From Lutibacter sp. (GTDB taxonomy: Bacteria > Bacteroidota > Bacteroidia > Flavobacteriales > Flavobacteriaceae): a stretch of 41,094 bases of DNA. Shown in pieces: positions 1 to 8,518 of the stretch (position 1 is the first letter of the stretch; each line of letters starts with the position of its first letter). The stretch spans positions 1 through 41,094 of the forward strand of contig DPCK01000010.1 of the NCBI GenBank assembly GCA_003516285.1, given 5' to 3'. The position numbers and the translations under genes are program-made. The notes beneath the pieces were generated by a model. That model was not told the origin of the DNA. It made no database searches and saw nothing but the letters and a program-made list of their open reading frames with translations.

Positions 1-57
1 AGGTTAAACATTTACTCATCCCTCTTTTATTGGTTTTTGTATTCGTGAATGATGAAC

Positions 58-714
58 TCACCTTCTTTTGTCTACGGAGTTTGAGTCATATGCTATAACG
101 TTCATCATTTCTCTTAACCTACTTCTAACCCGGCTGCCATATCGTGCTTCGAGTTCTTCGGCGTTGAGGTTGGTGGTGATGTGGGTCTTTACGTTTTTTA
201 TTTTGAAAAGGTCGTAGCGTGAAAGCAGTATTTCTCCCATTACGTTGCATTCTTTTGTGTAATGGCAGCCAGTTGGTTCAACGCCCAAATCATCGAAACA
301 ATAGTTTTTTGTATCATTGTATTTTTCCAACACTTCAAATCCGGCAGCATTGAAATTGAAAACAATGTTGCGAGTTGGGATAATTTCATAGTTTGTTTTG
401 TGTGGCACCAAATGGGTCAGTAATTGCATCAGCGATGTTTTACCGCAGCCGACAGGGCCCGAAAGCAACAAGCCTTTGTTGGTGTCGATTCCCATTTTTG
501 CACAGGTCCAGTAATCCTGGATGTAGTAACAGCAGAGTTTGAAAAGCAAAAGTTCATCTTCTTTGTAGAGCCTGAAATTTTTATCGAAAATCAGACAGCC
601 TTTGATGTTGAGGTAGGCTATTATTTTTTCAAAATCGTAGTGAACGACATCGTTTTTTAGTTCTCCGATTTGAAATTTTGAGGTGCCTTCGGTTTTAATG
701 TGCGGTGATTTCAT
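58..714 (-). CDS. DnaC/IstB-like AAA+ ATPase
   Basis: The 218-residue protein has a Walker A motif GPVGCGKT (residues 86-93), a Walker B CFDDLG (139-144), a sensor-1-like THITTNLN (177-184) and an arginine-rich RYGSRVRSRL (191-200) typical of helicase-loader ATPases of the DnaC/IstB group. Family members load replicative helicase or assist transposases using ATP. Small solo copies like this are common beside Rep-like and RteC genes on Bacteroidetes conjugative elements, so a role in element replication is likely (inference). It lies downstream of, and in the same direction as, the Rep-like gene, separated by about 400 non-coding bases. No transposase partner is visible, which argues against IstB of an IS21 element. 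Fold is confident; the helicase it would load is unknown. Confidence 0.8.
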   Translation of the reverse strand: MKSPHIKTEGTSKFQIGELKNDVVHYDFEKIIAYLNIKGCLIFDKNFRLYKEDELLLFKLCCYYIQDYWTCAKMGIDTNKGLLLSGPVGCGKTSLMQLLTHLVPHKTNYEIIPTRNIVFNFNAAGFEVLEKYNDTKNYCFDDLGVEPTGCHYTKECNVMGEILLSRYDLFKIKNVKTHITTNLNAEELEARYGSRVRSRLREMMNVIAYDSNSVDKRR

Positions 715-1122
715 AGAATTGTTTTTAATTTAAATGATTTGAAATTTTTCATGTTTGTTCATTTTTACTCACCCCTTTTTTATTTTTTTAGAGGTGTTCG
801 TGATGTGCTTCGCAGTTGTCTTGACACAAAAACCCTTCGGCTGCGCTCAGGATAAACCAAGCCAAAAAAGTCAAGCCTTGGATTTTCGCCGGTCAAATTG
901 GTTCTCGAATCCTAAAAGAAATTAGAGGCTTTTTGCCAACGCGCCGGCTGGCCCTTTCGCTAAAAACAGCCACCGGCTATTTTTTTTACGCTCTGTCCTC
1001 TTTTTTACGGATTCTTCAAACATTTGACGCTCGCCTCCAAATCCTATGGCGGGTTAAGTTTTTGTTTTCATAGTTGTGATTCTTTATAAATTATTTGGTT
1101 AAATTGATACAAGAATATTTTT
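715..1122. other. Non-coding spacer with GC-rich stem-loop
   Basis: No gene is apparent here. The stretch is clearly more GC-rich than its surroundings around 820-1060. It contains an inverted repeat, GCCGGCTGGC at 943-952 against GCCACCGGC at 969-977, followed on the plus strand by a run of eight T (980-987). That looks like a rho-independent terminator, but no plus-strand gene feeds into it. Possible roles are a terminator for an antisense RNA, an oriT-like structure, or a leader of the ATPase gene on the other strand. Confidence 0.4.
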
Positions 1123-1875
1123 CTACAATGGTTGATTGTAGTTTTTGTTTCGATTGGTATGCAAGTTGTCCCTATTTTGGACTGGTGGCGAAAAAGTGTT
1201 TTTTTTGTCCCTCGACTCCGCTCTGGATGAAGAAATTTCTTTGAATTTTAACATCCAGTTTTGGGCTGTTGCCTGCCAATCGACAATTTTTATTTTTCCG
1301 CCAATTTTCCAGCCAATTCCCTGGTAGTGATTGAAGAATTTTTCGGCTTCAATTTGTGGCCAGTTTTCTTTTTTAAAAAAAGATAAAATCTCATTTTTTT
1401 TCTCGGCTTGGCAAAGTTTATAAAAGTTTGTTTGTTTATTATGTTTGTTATTGTTTATATAAGGACCCGATACTTGTACACAAGCTGTACCATTTTTGGT
1501 ATGGACTTGTCCCACTACTTGTTCACTACCTGTCCCACTTTTGGTACGGACTTGTTCCCTGCTTGTACCTAAATCGAACATCTTAATACTGCTGCCAATT
1601 TGGGGATTGTATGAAGGTAAATATTCCAGATATTGCCACTCATGCAAATCTTTCAGGCATTTGTGATAAGTGCCCTTGGAACCAATTCTGGACAATGACA
1701 TAATTTCATTCCGATTGATGTAAAATTCATCGGAAAAACGCGCATTGTTCCACTGATAAAAAAGCACCACATACATGCTCACATGCGTAGCATTAAAGCG
1801 TTTGTCTTGGCTTAAATTCTGAAAAAAAGTATTGAGATGCTTTATGTAATTTACCTCCAACACTCCACTTAGCAA
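1123..1875 (-). CDS. Rep/DnaD-like winged-helix protein
   Basis: This 250-residue protein begins with a helical/winged-helix region (about residues 10-100). It includes a segment typical of plasmid and element replication proteins, in which a cell population grown to Rep-type helices is followed by FYINRNEIMSLSRIGSKGTY. The middle (about 105-145) is a low-complexity linker in which a QV-x-TK-x-GT pattern recurs. The C-terminus (about 165-220) resembles a DnaD-like helical tail. I read it as a replication or regulatory protein of the mobile element; its family is not certain. The start overlaps the end of the upstream HTH gene by 7 bases, so the two are probably translated together. Confidence 0.55.
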   Translation of the reverse strand: MLSGVLEVNYIKHLNTFFQNLSQDKRFNATHVSMYVVLFYQWNNARFSDEFYINRNEIMSLSRIGSKGTYHKCLKDLHEWQYLEYLPSYNPQIGSSIKMFDLGTSREQVRTKSGTGSEQVVGQVHTKNGTACVQVSGPYINNNKHNKQTNFYKLCQAEKKNEILSFFKKENWPQIEAEKFFNHYQGIGWKIGGKIKIVDWQATAQNWMLKFKEISSSRAESRDKKNTFSPPVQNRDNLHTNRNKNYNQPL

Positions 1876-2147
1876 TTATGTTGAAAGTTATTGTCTTTCA
1901 TCACTTTGTAAATTTCCTCAGCGTCATAAAAAATAATTCCTCCAATTTTTGTGAATGGAAGCTTTCCGCTAATTCTTAGGGTTTGCAATGTTCCCGAGCT
2001 TATTTTTAACATTTTCATCATTTCTGACGATTTTAGGTATTTTTTGGTACCAGTGGTTGATGAGGTTTTTAGAAGTTTTTTGATTTCTTCCAATAAATCG
2101 GTTTTAAATTCCCTTAAATCGTCTGTAGTAATAATTTCTGCTGCCAT
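1869..2147 (-). CDS. Excisionase/MerR-type helix-turn-helix protein
   Basis: The protein has 92 residues. The C-terminal half (about 38-90) has the layout of the small winged HTH shared by excisionases and MerR-like DNA-binding proteins: a conserved SSEMMKMLKISSGTLQTLR helix pair, then KLPFTKIGGIIFYDAEEI forming the wing. Such proteins serve as recombination directionality factors or regulators on Bacteroidetes integrative elements. It is the first gene of a minus-strand pair with the Rep-like gene, and palindromic repeats lie just upstream (2246-2443) that could be its own binding sites. Whether it acts as Xis or as a transcription factor cannot be told from sequence. Confidence 0.75.
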   Translation of the reverse strand: MAAEIITTDDLREFKTDLLEEIKKLLKTSSTTGTKKYLKSSEMMKMLKISSGTLQTLRISGKLPFTKIGGIIFYDAEEIYKVMKDNNFQHNC

Positions 2148-2233
2148 TTTTAAATTGTGTATTTTAGTTAATTAAAATGTTTTATAGCGATTTGACTTTC
2201 GTTGTACAAAGCTGGGTAGTTTTATTGACAATC

Positions 2234-2530
2234 TTTCGGTAGTTGTTCGGTAGTACCGAAGAAATTTAACATTTCAAAAATGCTATACTATTGATATACA
2301 TTGATTTAGCGCTATAATTATTTTAACAAGAAGTGGATTTTGATTTTGATTTCGGCATTCGATTAAAAATAGCCATAAAAAAACCCTTTTTTATCCAAAA
2401 AAGGGTTAAAAATAAGTTTTCGGCAGTTAATCCAACTACCGAAGAAATTTGATACTTTAAAATATTATATATGTGATATACAGTGTTTTAATGATTAAAT
2501 TATTTTTCAAAAAAAAGTAAATTTTATTTT
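2234..2530. repeat. Two ~110-bp direct repeats containing palindromes
   Basis: Two related blocks, about 2234-2346 and 2418-2530, share the pattern ACCGAAGAAATTT followed by an AT-rich tract containing TGATATACA. Each starts with a palindrome: TTCGGTAGTACCGAA is perfect at 2246-2260, and an imperfect version lies at 2419-2443. A third partial copy (TTCGGCCGTTAATCGG) starts near 2588. The blocks sit upstream of the excisionase-like gene on the minus strand. They may be operators, iterons or recombination-protein binding sites. Confidence 0.6.
2382..2407 (-). terminator. Intrinsic terminator downstream of rteC
   Basis: The stem AACCCTTTTTT (2382-2392) pairs with AAAAAAGGGTT (2397-2407) across a four-base loop. 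Read on the minus strand it is followed by a run of T. It lies about 240 bases past the rteC stop and upstream of the HTH/Rep pair, so it would insulate those genes from rteC transcription. Confidence 0.65.
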
Positions 2531-2644
2531 ATTAGCTGCTACAACGGATACAAAAAAACATTTGTTTTAGGAAAAAAAAACGGGTTTTCGGCCGTTAATC
2601 GGCAACACAGCTAAATGATATAAATTATAAGGACAAATCCCATA

Positions 2645-3508
2645 TTATGATCTATTAATGCGATTATTATCCAAATTTATTTTTTGAATCAGGCTTAATT
2701 TTACTTTATCAATAAATTTTGTTGGATCTTGATCTCTAGCCTTAATTTCTCCATATGTTTTATAAAAATTACCTAAATCTATCTCAAAAATTAGTTCACA
2801 AATTTTTACCACTTTTTTTATTTCCGCTTTACCATTTCTTAATGATCCTGAAGCTATTAAGCCATATATCATTTCTACTAATTCTGTTTTGGTTCCTGTC
2901 CAGGATAAATTATTGAGAACAGCCGGCTTCACTTCTTTTATGGTGACGTTATTTTCTAATTTTAAAAGATTATTCAATTCCAAATCATAAAAACTCGTCA
3001 ATAAATCATATTCAATTATTTCTGCCGCTTTTTTACAGTGACTTGTTGAAAACTGTGGGTCGTCATCCAATCGGGCAGTATCCAAATAAATTTCATACTG
3101 TTCATTGCTTCTTAAAAAGTAAATCTTGTCAAGACGTTTTTCCCTGTTTCTGCAGTAACGAAAAAATTCACGTTGCTTGTACTTTTTAATTTCTAATTTT
3201 CTTATCGCAGCTTCAATAAAATTCCGCTGTTCCTGGATATTTGATTTGGGTTTGTCCGTTTGGAATTTTTGCAATTGTAAAAAGTATATTGCCCTTCCAT
3301 ATACAAAGGGCTTTTGATATTTGAAAAAATTTATTTCTGATTCCATTGACGTAAAATCATTGTGCTTTAATAAGAGTCTCAATTCCTCTAAACAGAGCAC
3401 CGATAATTTTACGCTTTCAATTATTTTGTTTGATTCAAGGAGGTTGGATTTATCAACTTTCCCCAGTTTTGTTGAATAATCTGAAATGATTTTGTCAATT
3501 TTTTTCAT
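2645..3508 (-). CDS. rteC: RteC family regulator
   Basis: At 287 residues this matches the usual size of RteC proteins. It shows their central features: a helical N-terminal half with an EINFFKYQKP-xVYGRAIYF segment (about residues 58-80), a basic stretch (about 105-125), and a C-terminal region with LSWTGTKTELVEMIYGL-ASGSL-NG (about 203-226) that forms the DNA-binding part. In CTnDOT, RteC activates the excision operon. Homologues are widespread on Bacteroidetes integrative elements, and that role is inferred here. A 15-bp perfect hairpin lies about 30 bases upstream of the start, in the expected promoter region. Confidence 0.85.
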   Translation of the reverse strand: MKKIDKIISDYSTKLGKVDKSNLLESNKIIESVKLSVLCLEELRLLLKHNDFTSMESEINFFKYQKPFVYGRAIYFLQLQKFQTDKPKSNIQEQRNFIEAAIRKLEIKKYKQREFFRYCRNREKRLDKIYFLRSNEQYEIYLDTARLDDDPQFSTSHCKKAAEIIEYDLLTSFYDLELNNLLKLENNVTIKEVKPAVLNNLSWTGTKTELVEMIYGLIASGSLRNGKAEIKKVVKICELIFEIDLGNFYKTYGEIKARDQDPTKFIDKVKLSLIQKINLDNNRINRS

Positions 3509-3535
3509 GGTGTTTTTTTTTAAATTTTTGTTTAC

Positions 3536-3570
3536 AAACAGTTGATATTCGTTAAGAATATCAACTGTTT
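3536..3570. promoter_or_regulatory. Perfect 15-bp inverted repeat upstream of rteC
   Basis: AAACAGTTGATATTC (3536-3550) and GAATATCAACTGTTT (3556-3570) are exact reverse complements around a five-base loop. It sits 28 bases upstream of the rteC start on the minus strand. No long T run follows on either side, so an operator or attenuator is more likely than a plain terminator. Confidence 0.55.
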
Positions 3571-3878
3571 ATTGGTTAATTTGGATTTTTTTATTATCAT
3601 TTGGTTAAGATTCTCATTATTAAATGTTAGGGTTTGCCCTCAAATTTCAAGGACTTTTGAACTTAAATTTCATTGAAAAAATTCGGATTTAAAAGGAAGC
3701 CGCAAAAACTTTTTGCGATAGGTGACCGCAACAGAATATCCATAGGTGAAGGGCAACCCATGGTTTGTTTTATTAAAATAAATTAAAAAATGAAATACAT
3801 AGCAAATGTATTGTTTGCCCTTCTATTTTAAAACTGGTTGAATTAATATCTTATAAATAACCCCTCCCCAGTCTTTTA
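3571..3878. other. Non-coding spacer between rteC and the PLP gene
   Basis: I see no gene here. The region holds a short perfect palindrome, CGCAAAAACTTTTTGCG (3701-3717). The change from mobile-element maintenance genes to metabolic cargo occurs across it, so it may be a junction between modules, but no repeat marks an exact boundary. Confidence 0.4.
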
Positions 3879-6314
3879 TTATTTTTTCTCATCGTTTTGA
3901 AGTGTGCCCATCAGTTCCATAGAAAAATTATCCTTGGCCTGAATGTAGGCTACTTTTGGAATTAGAACCGCTCCCATTTTTTTCTTTTCAAAGGTTGCTG
4001 AAAAACCAAAATCAATTTTTTTAAAGTTTAATTCCTTTGTTCTTTTAATTGTCTGGTATAAGAGTTGTCTATAAATTTGGAATTTTTGTGCATAGGCATA
4101 ATCCATCCCAATAAGGGCAGGAACGTAAGTATGCTCCATGTTTTTATAGCAAAACATTACCCCTACAGCTTGATTTACAGTGTTTCCTTCAATATTATTT
4201 TTTAAATACAGCAGCATAAATTCCCAGTTTGGATGGTCAGTCATTTTTATGAATACTTCTTTAGGGTAGGTAAATGTATTTATGGCCTGATTTTTATTTT
4301 TAACATTCATATATAAATTATAACAATGATCCATTTCACTGACTGTTAACTGATTTTTTATCATTATTTCAAAATATTTTTCAAAAGGCAATACCTCTTC
4401 TAAGAAATGGCGTTTTGAACGCTTGGAGAGTGAATTGATAAACCCTTCAATATTATCCCATGGTAATTCTTGGACAACGCAAGAATCGGGCATGTTTATT
4501 TTCAGGAATCCGCGATTGTGAAAAATTGTATTGAGCTGTGCATTTTCTTCAAAATCGCGAAGCACTAGCATATCAGCATTTAGTTTTTGGTAAATTAATT
4601 CTGCTTGCTCAAGCAAAAGCACAGTTGCTTCCTCTGCCAATAGATGACTTTTATTAATGTAGCAATGGTTTCCTTCCGTGAATAAACAGCCCATCGCCAG
4701 CACTTTTGAAGTAAGGTATAATGGATTTTGTTTTCTTATTTCCTCTAACTGCAACGATATGGACTCTGACGCCAACATATCATCTTTCCAGAGACCATGG
4801 GTAAAAAAAGTAGCCACTATTGGGGTGTTATTTTTGTCTTTGATCATAAAATAATGAAAGTCCCAATTATTTATTATTGGATTATCGTTATTTGAAAAAG
4901 CACTTTCCAAAAAGTGCAATCCTTCCCAATCGAATGTATTTTGCTTTCCCAATAGTTGGTTCCAACTATTTTTATCGATATTTTTTATGGATGTTTCGTG
5001 TTGCATTTGCAGGGATGATTTTTTGCTCACTTCTTCTTTGTGAATATCCGTTCCCATTAAACCAAAAGCCTGATATATTTTATTAAGACTGTTCCCTGAT
5101 TCTGCCAATGCCATTGGCAAGAGATTTTTCATTGCATCTACCAATGCCTTTATTTCTTCTTTTTGATTGTGTCTGGAAAGTGTGATTCGGATTCCTGTAT
5201 TTTTTACAGGAACAGCAGGATAAATTGCCGGATTTACAAAAAATCCTTCACTGAATAAATTTTGCACCAACTTATAGGTGGTTAAAGGCATCGCCGTCCC
5301 GAGGAAAAATACCGGTGAATTGTTCCGGATTATAATTGGCAAAGCAGCTTTTGAAAGCAATTCATTAAAATAGGCTATTTTATCGGCGAGATCCGTTTGT
5401 AACATCTCAATTTCAGGAGAGAGGTGAATATTTGCGGATGCTATGGCGGCAGCTACCGATGCCGGCTCCAGTTGGGCAGAGAATGTTAGCGGACCACCAA
5501 AGTTTTTAATTTTTTCCCGCAAAACATTATCTGAACAAATTAAAGTGGCACCACTGGCCCCGAATGTTTTGCTTAAAGTTGTCATAAGCATTACATTGTC
5601 AGGTAATTCTTTTAAAACACTTGAAACATATCCTGTTCCATTTTTTCCTTTCCAACTCATTCCATGCACATCATCAAAATAGAGATGCAATTGCGGATAT
5701 TTTTTGCTTAACTCCATGAGATCTGAAATGGGCGCATAATCACCGAACATAGAATATACCCCGTCTGCCATATACCAAATTTTATTGCATTTTGAAGTGA
5801 GTTGTTTGATTTTATACTCCAGCATATCCATATTGCTGTGTCTGATCATTTCTACAGGAATCCCTCTTAATTTGAGGAACTGGCAAGCATTTTGGACACT
5901 CCAATGAACCTGATGGTCAAGTATTACGCCATCTTCATCCCTTATTGCTGTTGGAATCACCGCCATATGGCCCAATGTGCTATTTTTGGTTATGATAGGC
6001 GGGATGCCATACATGGACTCAATTTTAGCTTCCAGTTCTGCATATAACGGATTTGAAATATAAGATTTTGATAAGGGAAATTGCGTGCCATATTTTTGTA
6101 TGGCTGAGATTGCCGCTTCCTTTAATCTTAGATCCTGTTCAAGACCCAGGTATCCCGTAGTTCCAAAATGAAACATTTTTTTACCTTTTATCTGAATTAT
6201 CCTGCCATTTAAATATTCATCCTCTGCATAAAGATGCAATACCCCTTCCTTTTTAGCCCCCGCGAATACTTCATCAACAGTGTCGATAAAATTGTTGTGT
6301 TTAATTTTTGCCAT
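3879..6314 (-). CDS. PLP-dependent acyl-CoA condensing enzyme fused to a GNAT/FemAB-like domain
   Basis: The 811-residue protein has two parts. Residues 1-405 form an aminotransferase class I/II-fold enzyme of the alpha-oxoamine synthase group (BioF, Kbl, CqsA relatives). They include an aspartate-histidine motif YFDDVHGMSWKGKNGTGY (about 212-229) and the PLP lysine in TTLSKTFGASGAT (K249). Such enzymes join an amino acid to an acyl-CoA with loss of CO2. Residues from about 450 to 811 resemble a GNAT/FemAB-type acyltransferase, ending in an F-x-KKKMGAVLIP segment. The fusion is about twice the normal BioF length and suggests formation of an aminoketone that is then acylated, or transfer to a peptide (inference). 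It diverges from the DUF7793 and AraC genes, and its own promoter should lie in 6315-6450. Confidence 0.8.
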   Translation of the reverse strand: MAKIKHNNFIDTVDEVFAGAKKEGVLHLYAEDEYLNGRIIQIKGKKMFHFGTTGYLGLEQDLRLKEAAISAIQKYGTQFPLSKSYISNPLYAELEAKIESMYGIPPIITKNSTLGHMAVIPTAIRDEDGVILDHQVHWSVQNACQFLKLRGIPVEMIRHSNMDMLEYKIKQLTSKCNKIWYMADGVYSMFGDYAPISDLMELSKKYPQLHLYFDDVHGMSWKGKNGTGYVSSVLKELPDNVMLMTTLSKTFGASGATLICSDNVLREKIKNFGGPLTFSAQLEPASVAAAIASANIHLSPEIEMLQTDLADKIAYFNELLSKAALPIIIRNNSPVFFLGTAMPLTTYKLVQNLFSEGFFVNPAIYPAVPVKNTGIRITLSRHNQKEEIKALVDAMKNLLPMALAESGNSLNKIYQAFGLMGTDIHKEEVSKKSSLQMQHETSIKNIDKNSWNQLLGKQNTFDWEGLHFLESAFSNNDNPIINNWDFHYFMIKDKNNTPIVATFFTHGLWKDDMLASESISLQLEEIRKQNPLYLTSKVLAMGCLFTEGNHCYINKSHLLAEEATVLLLEQAELIYQKLNADMLVLRDFEENAQLNTIFHNRGFLKINMPDSCVVQELPWDNIEGFINSLSKRSKRHFLEEVLPFEKYFEIMIKNQLTVSEMDHCYNLYMNVKNKNQAINTFTYPKEVFIKMTDHPNWEFMLLYLKNNIEGNTVNQAVGVMFCYKNMEHTYVPALIGMDYAYAQKFQIYRQLLYQTIKRTKELNFKKIDFGFSATFEKKKMGAVLIPKVAYIQAKDNFSMELMGTLQNDEKK

Positions 6315-6545
6315 AGTTTGTAAGTCATTAGATGATTTAGATTGCTATTAATTTCATTTATAAAAATTAAAATTCATTAAAAAAAACAATACCGTAGACA
6401 CCAATCAAATAATACTCCTTTTATGACAACTTAAACTACTGATTTGATAAACATTACTGATTGTTTCGTGAAGAATACTTTAATTTGGTTCCATTTAGTT
6501 GATTCGATAATTTTATTTTGTTTTACTTTACTTAAATTTAAAGAA

Positions 6546-6923
6546 ATGAATTCTGAACTTTTTGAGAATGAGTTTGCCAAATTTTGGATCAGGGACCAAA
6601 TACTTTTTTTTGAATATAAGACTGATTTGGTTATTGATTTAGCGGCTGCACAGCGCATAGTTGCTGACCGAATCAAATTTCAGAATGAAGTTGCCTATCC
6701 AATTTTTTGTGATATTCGGGGCGTTGTAAATTTTGATAAAGCTGCCAGAGATTATTTAGCCCAATCCGGCTCCGTTCTCGCTAAAGCAGTAGGATTTATT
6801 GTTCATCAAAAAGTAACACAATCGATTGCCACTTTCTATGTCCATATAAATAAACCCACAGTTCCCACCCAATTGTTTGAGGATAAAACCGCAGCATTGG
6901 CATTCCTATCGAATTATATATAG
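6546..6923 (+). CDS. DUF7793-like small protein
   Basis: The frame is open from 6444, but the upstream 34 residues are hydrophobic and unlike the rest. The ATG at 6546 gives a 125-residue protein that matches my memory of the DUF7793 family. It begins with MNSELFENEFAKFWIRDQI, contains YPIFCDIRGVVNFDKAARDYLA (about residues 53-74), and ends with a FEDKTAALAFLSNYI helix. The fold looks STAS/SpoIIAA-like: alternating strands and helices with a central D-x-R-G loop. In Bacteroidetes such genes often lie next to AraC or histidine-kinase genes. The AraC gene starts 41 bases downstream, so the two are probably co-transcribed. No biochemical role is known to me. Confidence 0.6.
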   Translation: MNSELFENEFAKFWIRDQILFFEYKTDLVIDLAAAQRIVADRIKFQNEVAYPIFCDIRGVVNFDKAARDYLAQSGSVLAKAVGFIVHQKVTQSIATFYVHINKPTVPTQLFEDKTAALAFLSNYI

Positions 6924-6964
6924 TTCGAATCATTTTTTTAATTGAGCATTAAATTTACAATCTT

Positions 6965-7876
6965 ATGGATTCAGATTTAAATCAATCGCGTTTTCAGAAT
7001 ATTTGCCAAATGCTACTACAGATGGGGCAAGGTAATTTTATGCATCAAATTCAACGTTCGGGAGAGGATGATAACCTTGAAATATTAACTGTATTGGTGA
7101 ATATGCTGGCTGAAGAAATGAATGGTTTAATTTCACATAAAGGTTATGTAAACCCGCATCATACGAACAAATACCTTGTTCAAACCACTTTTATTTTAAA
7201 CGAGTATTTTGTCATAAAAAGCTTTAATTCGGAAGTGCCTGTCCAATTTGGATTTACTCCGGAAGACTTATATAATCAAAAATTTTCAACACTACTTTCT
7301 AATGAGTCTCTCACTTCTTGGAATCATGTGAAAGAAGAATTGTCGCGGAATTTAAATCATCACTTTACTTCACAATTAACCTATATCACAAAAAAACAAT
7401 TACTTATTCCATCCTTCTGCACTGTAACAAGACTTTTGCAAAATAAAGATATTTTGGTCAGTTCGGTAACCAACGTTATTGAAGAGACCATTTTGCCAAC
7501 TATTTTAGTTTCTGACATTGACCATACCAGACCCGAAGGAATTTACCGCTTGTCCGATATACGCTTGATACAAAAAGTTTATGATTACATTTTAGACAAT
7601 TTGGATAAGCCACTGCCTAACTTAACAGCACTTTCCCATATCTTTGGGACTAACGAATATAAATTAAAATATGGATTTAAATATTTATTTAAAACGAGTA
7701 TTTATCAATTTTATAATACCAAACGGTTGAAAAAAGCCCACCTATTGATTCAAGAGACAACCATACAGTTAAAAGAAATTGCTTTAATGAGCGGTTTCAG
7801 TACCTACCCAAATTTTTCGAAAGCCTTTAAAAAACTATTTGGCTATTCCCCCAATGATATTAAGAGAAATTTATAG
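6965..7876 (+). CDS. AraC-family regulator with PAS-like N-terminus
   Basis: The last 100 of 303 residues form the paired helix-turn-helix of AraC regulators: LPNLTALSHIFGTNEYKLKYGFK (about 216-238) for the first HTH and LKEIALMSGFSTYPNFSKAFKK-FGYSP (about 270-297) for the second. Residues about 60-160 look like a PAS sensor, with an aromatic-rich FNSEVPVQFGFTPEDLYNQKF segment, rather than the cupin of sugar-type AraC proteins. It lies between the DUF7793 gene and the MauE operon and is divergent from the PLP-fusion gene. The natural inference is that it controls those genes in response to a small ligand or redox cue. Confidence 0.85.
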   Translation: MDSDLNQSRFQNICQMLLQMGQGNFMHQIQRSGEDDNLEILTVLVNMLAEEMNGLISHKGYVNPHHTNKYLVQTTFILNEYFVIKSFNSEVPVQFGFTPEDLYNQKFSTLLSNESLTSWNHVKEELSRNLNHHFTSQLTYITKKQLLIPSFCTVTRLLQNKDILVSSVTNVIEETILPTILVSDIDHTRPEGIYRLSDIRLIQKVYDYILDNLDKPLPNLTALSHIFGTNEYKLKYGFKYLFKTSIYQFYNTKRLKKAHLLIQETTIQLKEIALMSGFSTYPNFSKAFKKLFGYSPNDIKRNL

Positions 7877-8065
7877 TGTTATAACGTAACCTTTTCTATT
7901 GAAAAAATCCTATTAAAGTCCGATGGGAAAGTGAAATTGTATGCTATATATTTTGACAATTTTAAAAAAATACTTTTTTAATAAGTCAATCTACTGATTA
8001 GACAACACTTACTCATTTATTTTTTTGGAATTTTATATCGAATTGTAATTCTAACCATAAACGAT

Positions 8066-8518
8066 ATGAAATTTAACACCCAAACCAGAAATAATATTGT
8101 AAGCATTATATGTACTATTTATGTTGTGCTGTTCACTTATGCCGCCACAAGCAAACTATTAGACTTTGAAAATTTTAGGATCCAGTTGGGACAATCACCT
8201 TTGGTAAGCGCCTACGCCAGTTGGATTCCTATTGCACTGCCCACATTTGAATTTATCATTGCCATACTGTTACTGCTTCCAAAGCTTAGACTTATTGGCT
8301 TGTTTGCTGCTTACTCATTGATGGCGATGTTCACCGTTTATATCTATATCCTCTTAAACTTCAGTGCTTTTGTTCCATGTTCCTGTGGCGGTATTTTGGA
8401 AAATATGACCTGGAACCAACATCTCGTCTTTAATATTTGTTTTATCATTTTAGCAGGCATCGCCATATTACTAATGCCCAACAACCTGCCAGTTAACCAC
8501 AAAACCATAAAATTATGA
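8066..8518 (+). CDS. MauE/DoxX-type redox membrane protein
   Basis: The 150-residue protein has four predicted membrane helices (about 10-28, 52-70, 76-98 and 119-138). A periplasm-facing CSCGG motif (C105, C107) precedes the last helix. This is the pattern of MauE and related DoxX proteins, which move electrons or disulfides for maturation of cysteine-rich exported proteins. It overlaps the next gene by four bases (ATGA), a sign of translational coupling. The small four-cysteine exported protein two genes on is the obvious candidate substrate (inference). About 190 non-coding bases precede it and should hold the promoter. Confidence 0.85.
   Translation: MKFNTQTRNNIVSIICTIYVVLFTYAATSKLLDFENFRIQLGQSPLVSAYASWIPIALPTFEFIIAILLLLPKLRLIGLFAAYSLMAMFTVYIYILLNFSAFVPCSCGGILENMTWNQHLVFNICFIILAGIAILLMPNNLPVNHKTIKL

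Noticed and set aside
58..714. IstB of an IS21 element
   Set aside because: No IstA gene or IS21 ends are next to it, and the context of Rep-like, excisionase-like and RteC genes fits a mobile-element helicase loader better.
6444..6545. N-terminal extension of the DUF7793-like protein
   Set aside because: The upstream 34 residues are hydrophobic and unlike the family; the ATG at 6546 gives the expected start.
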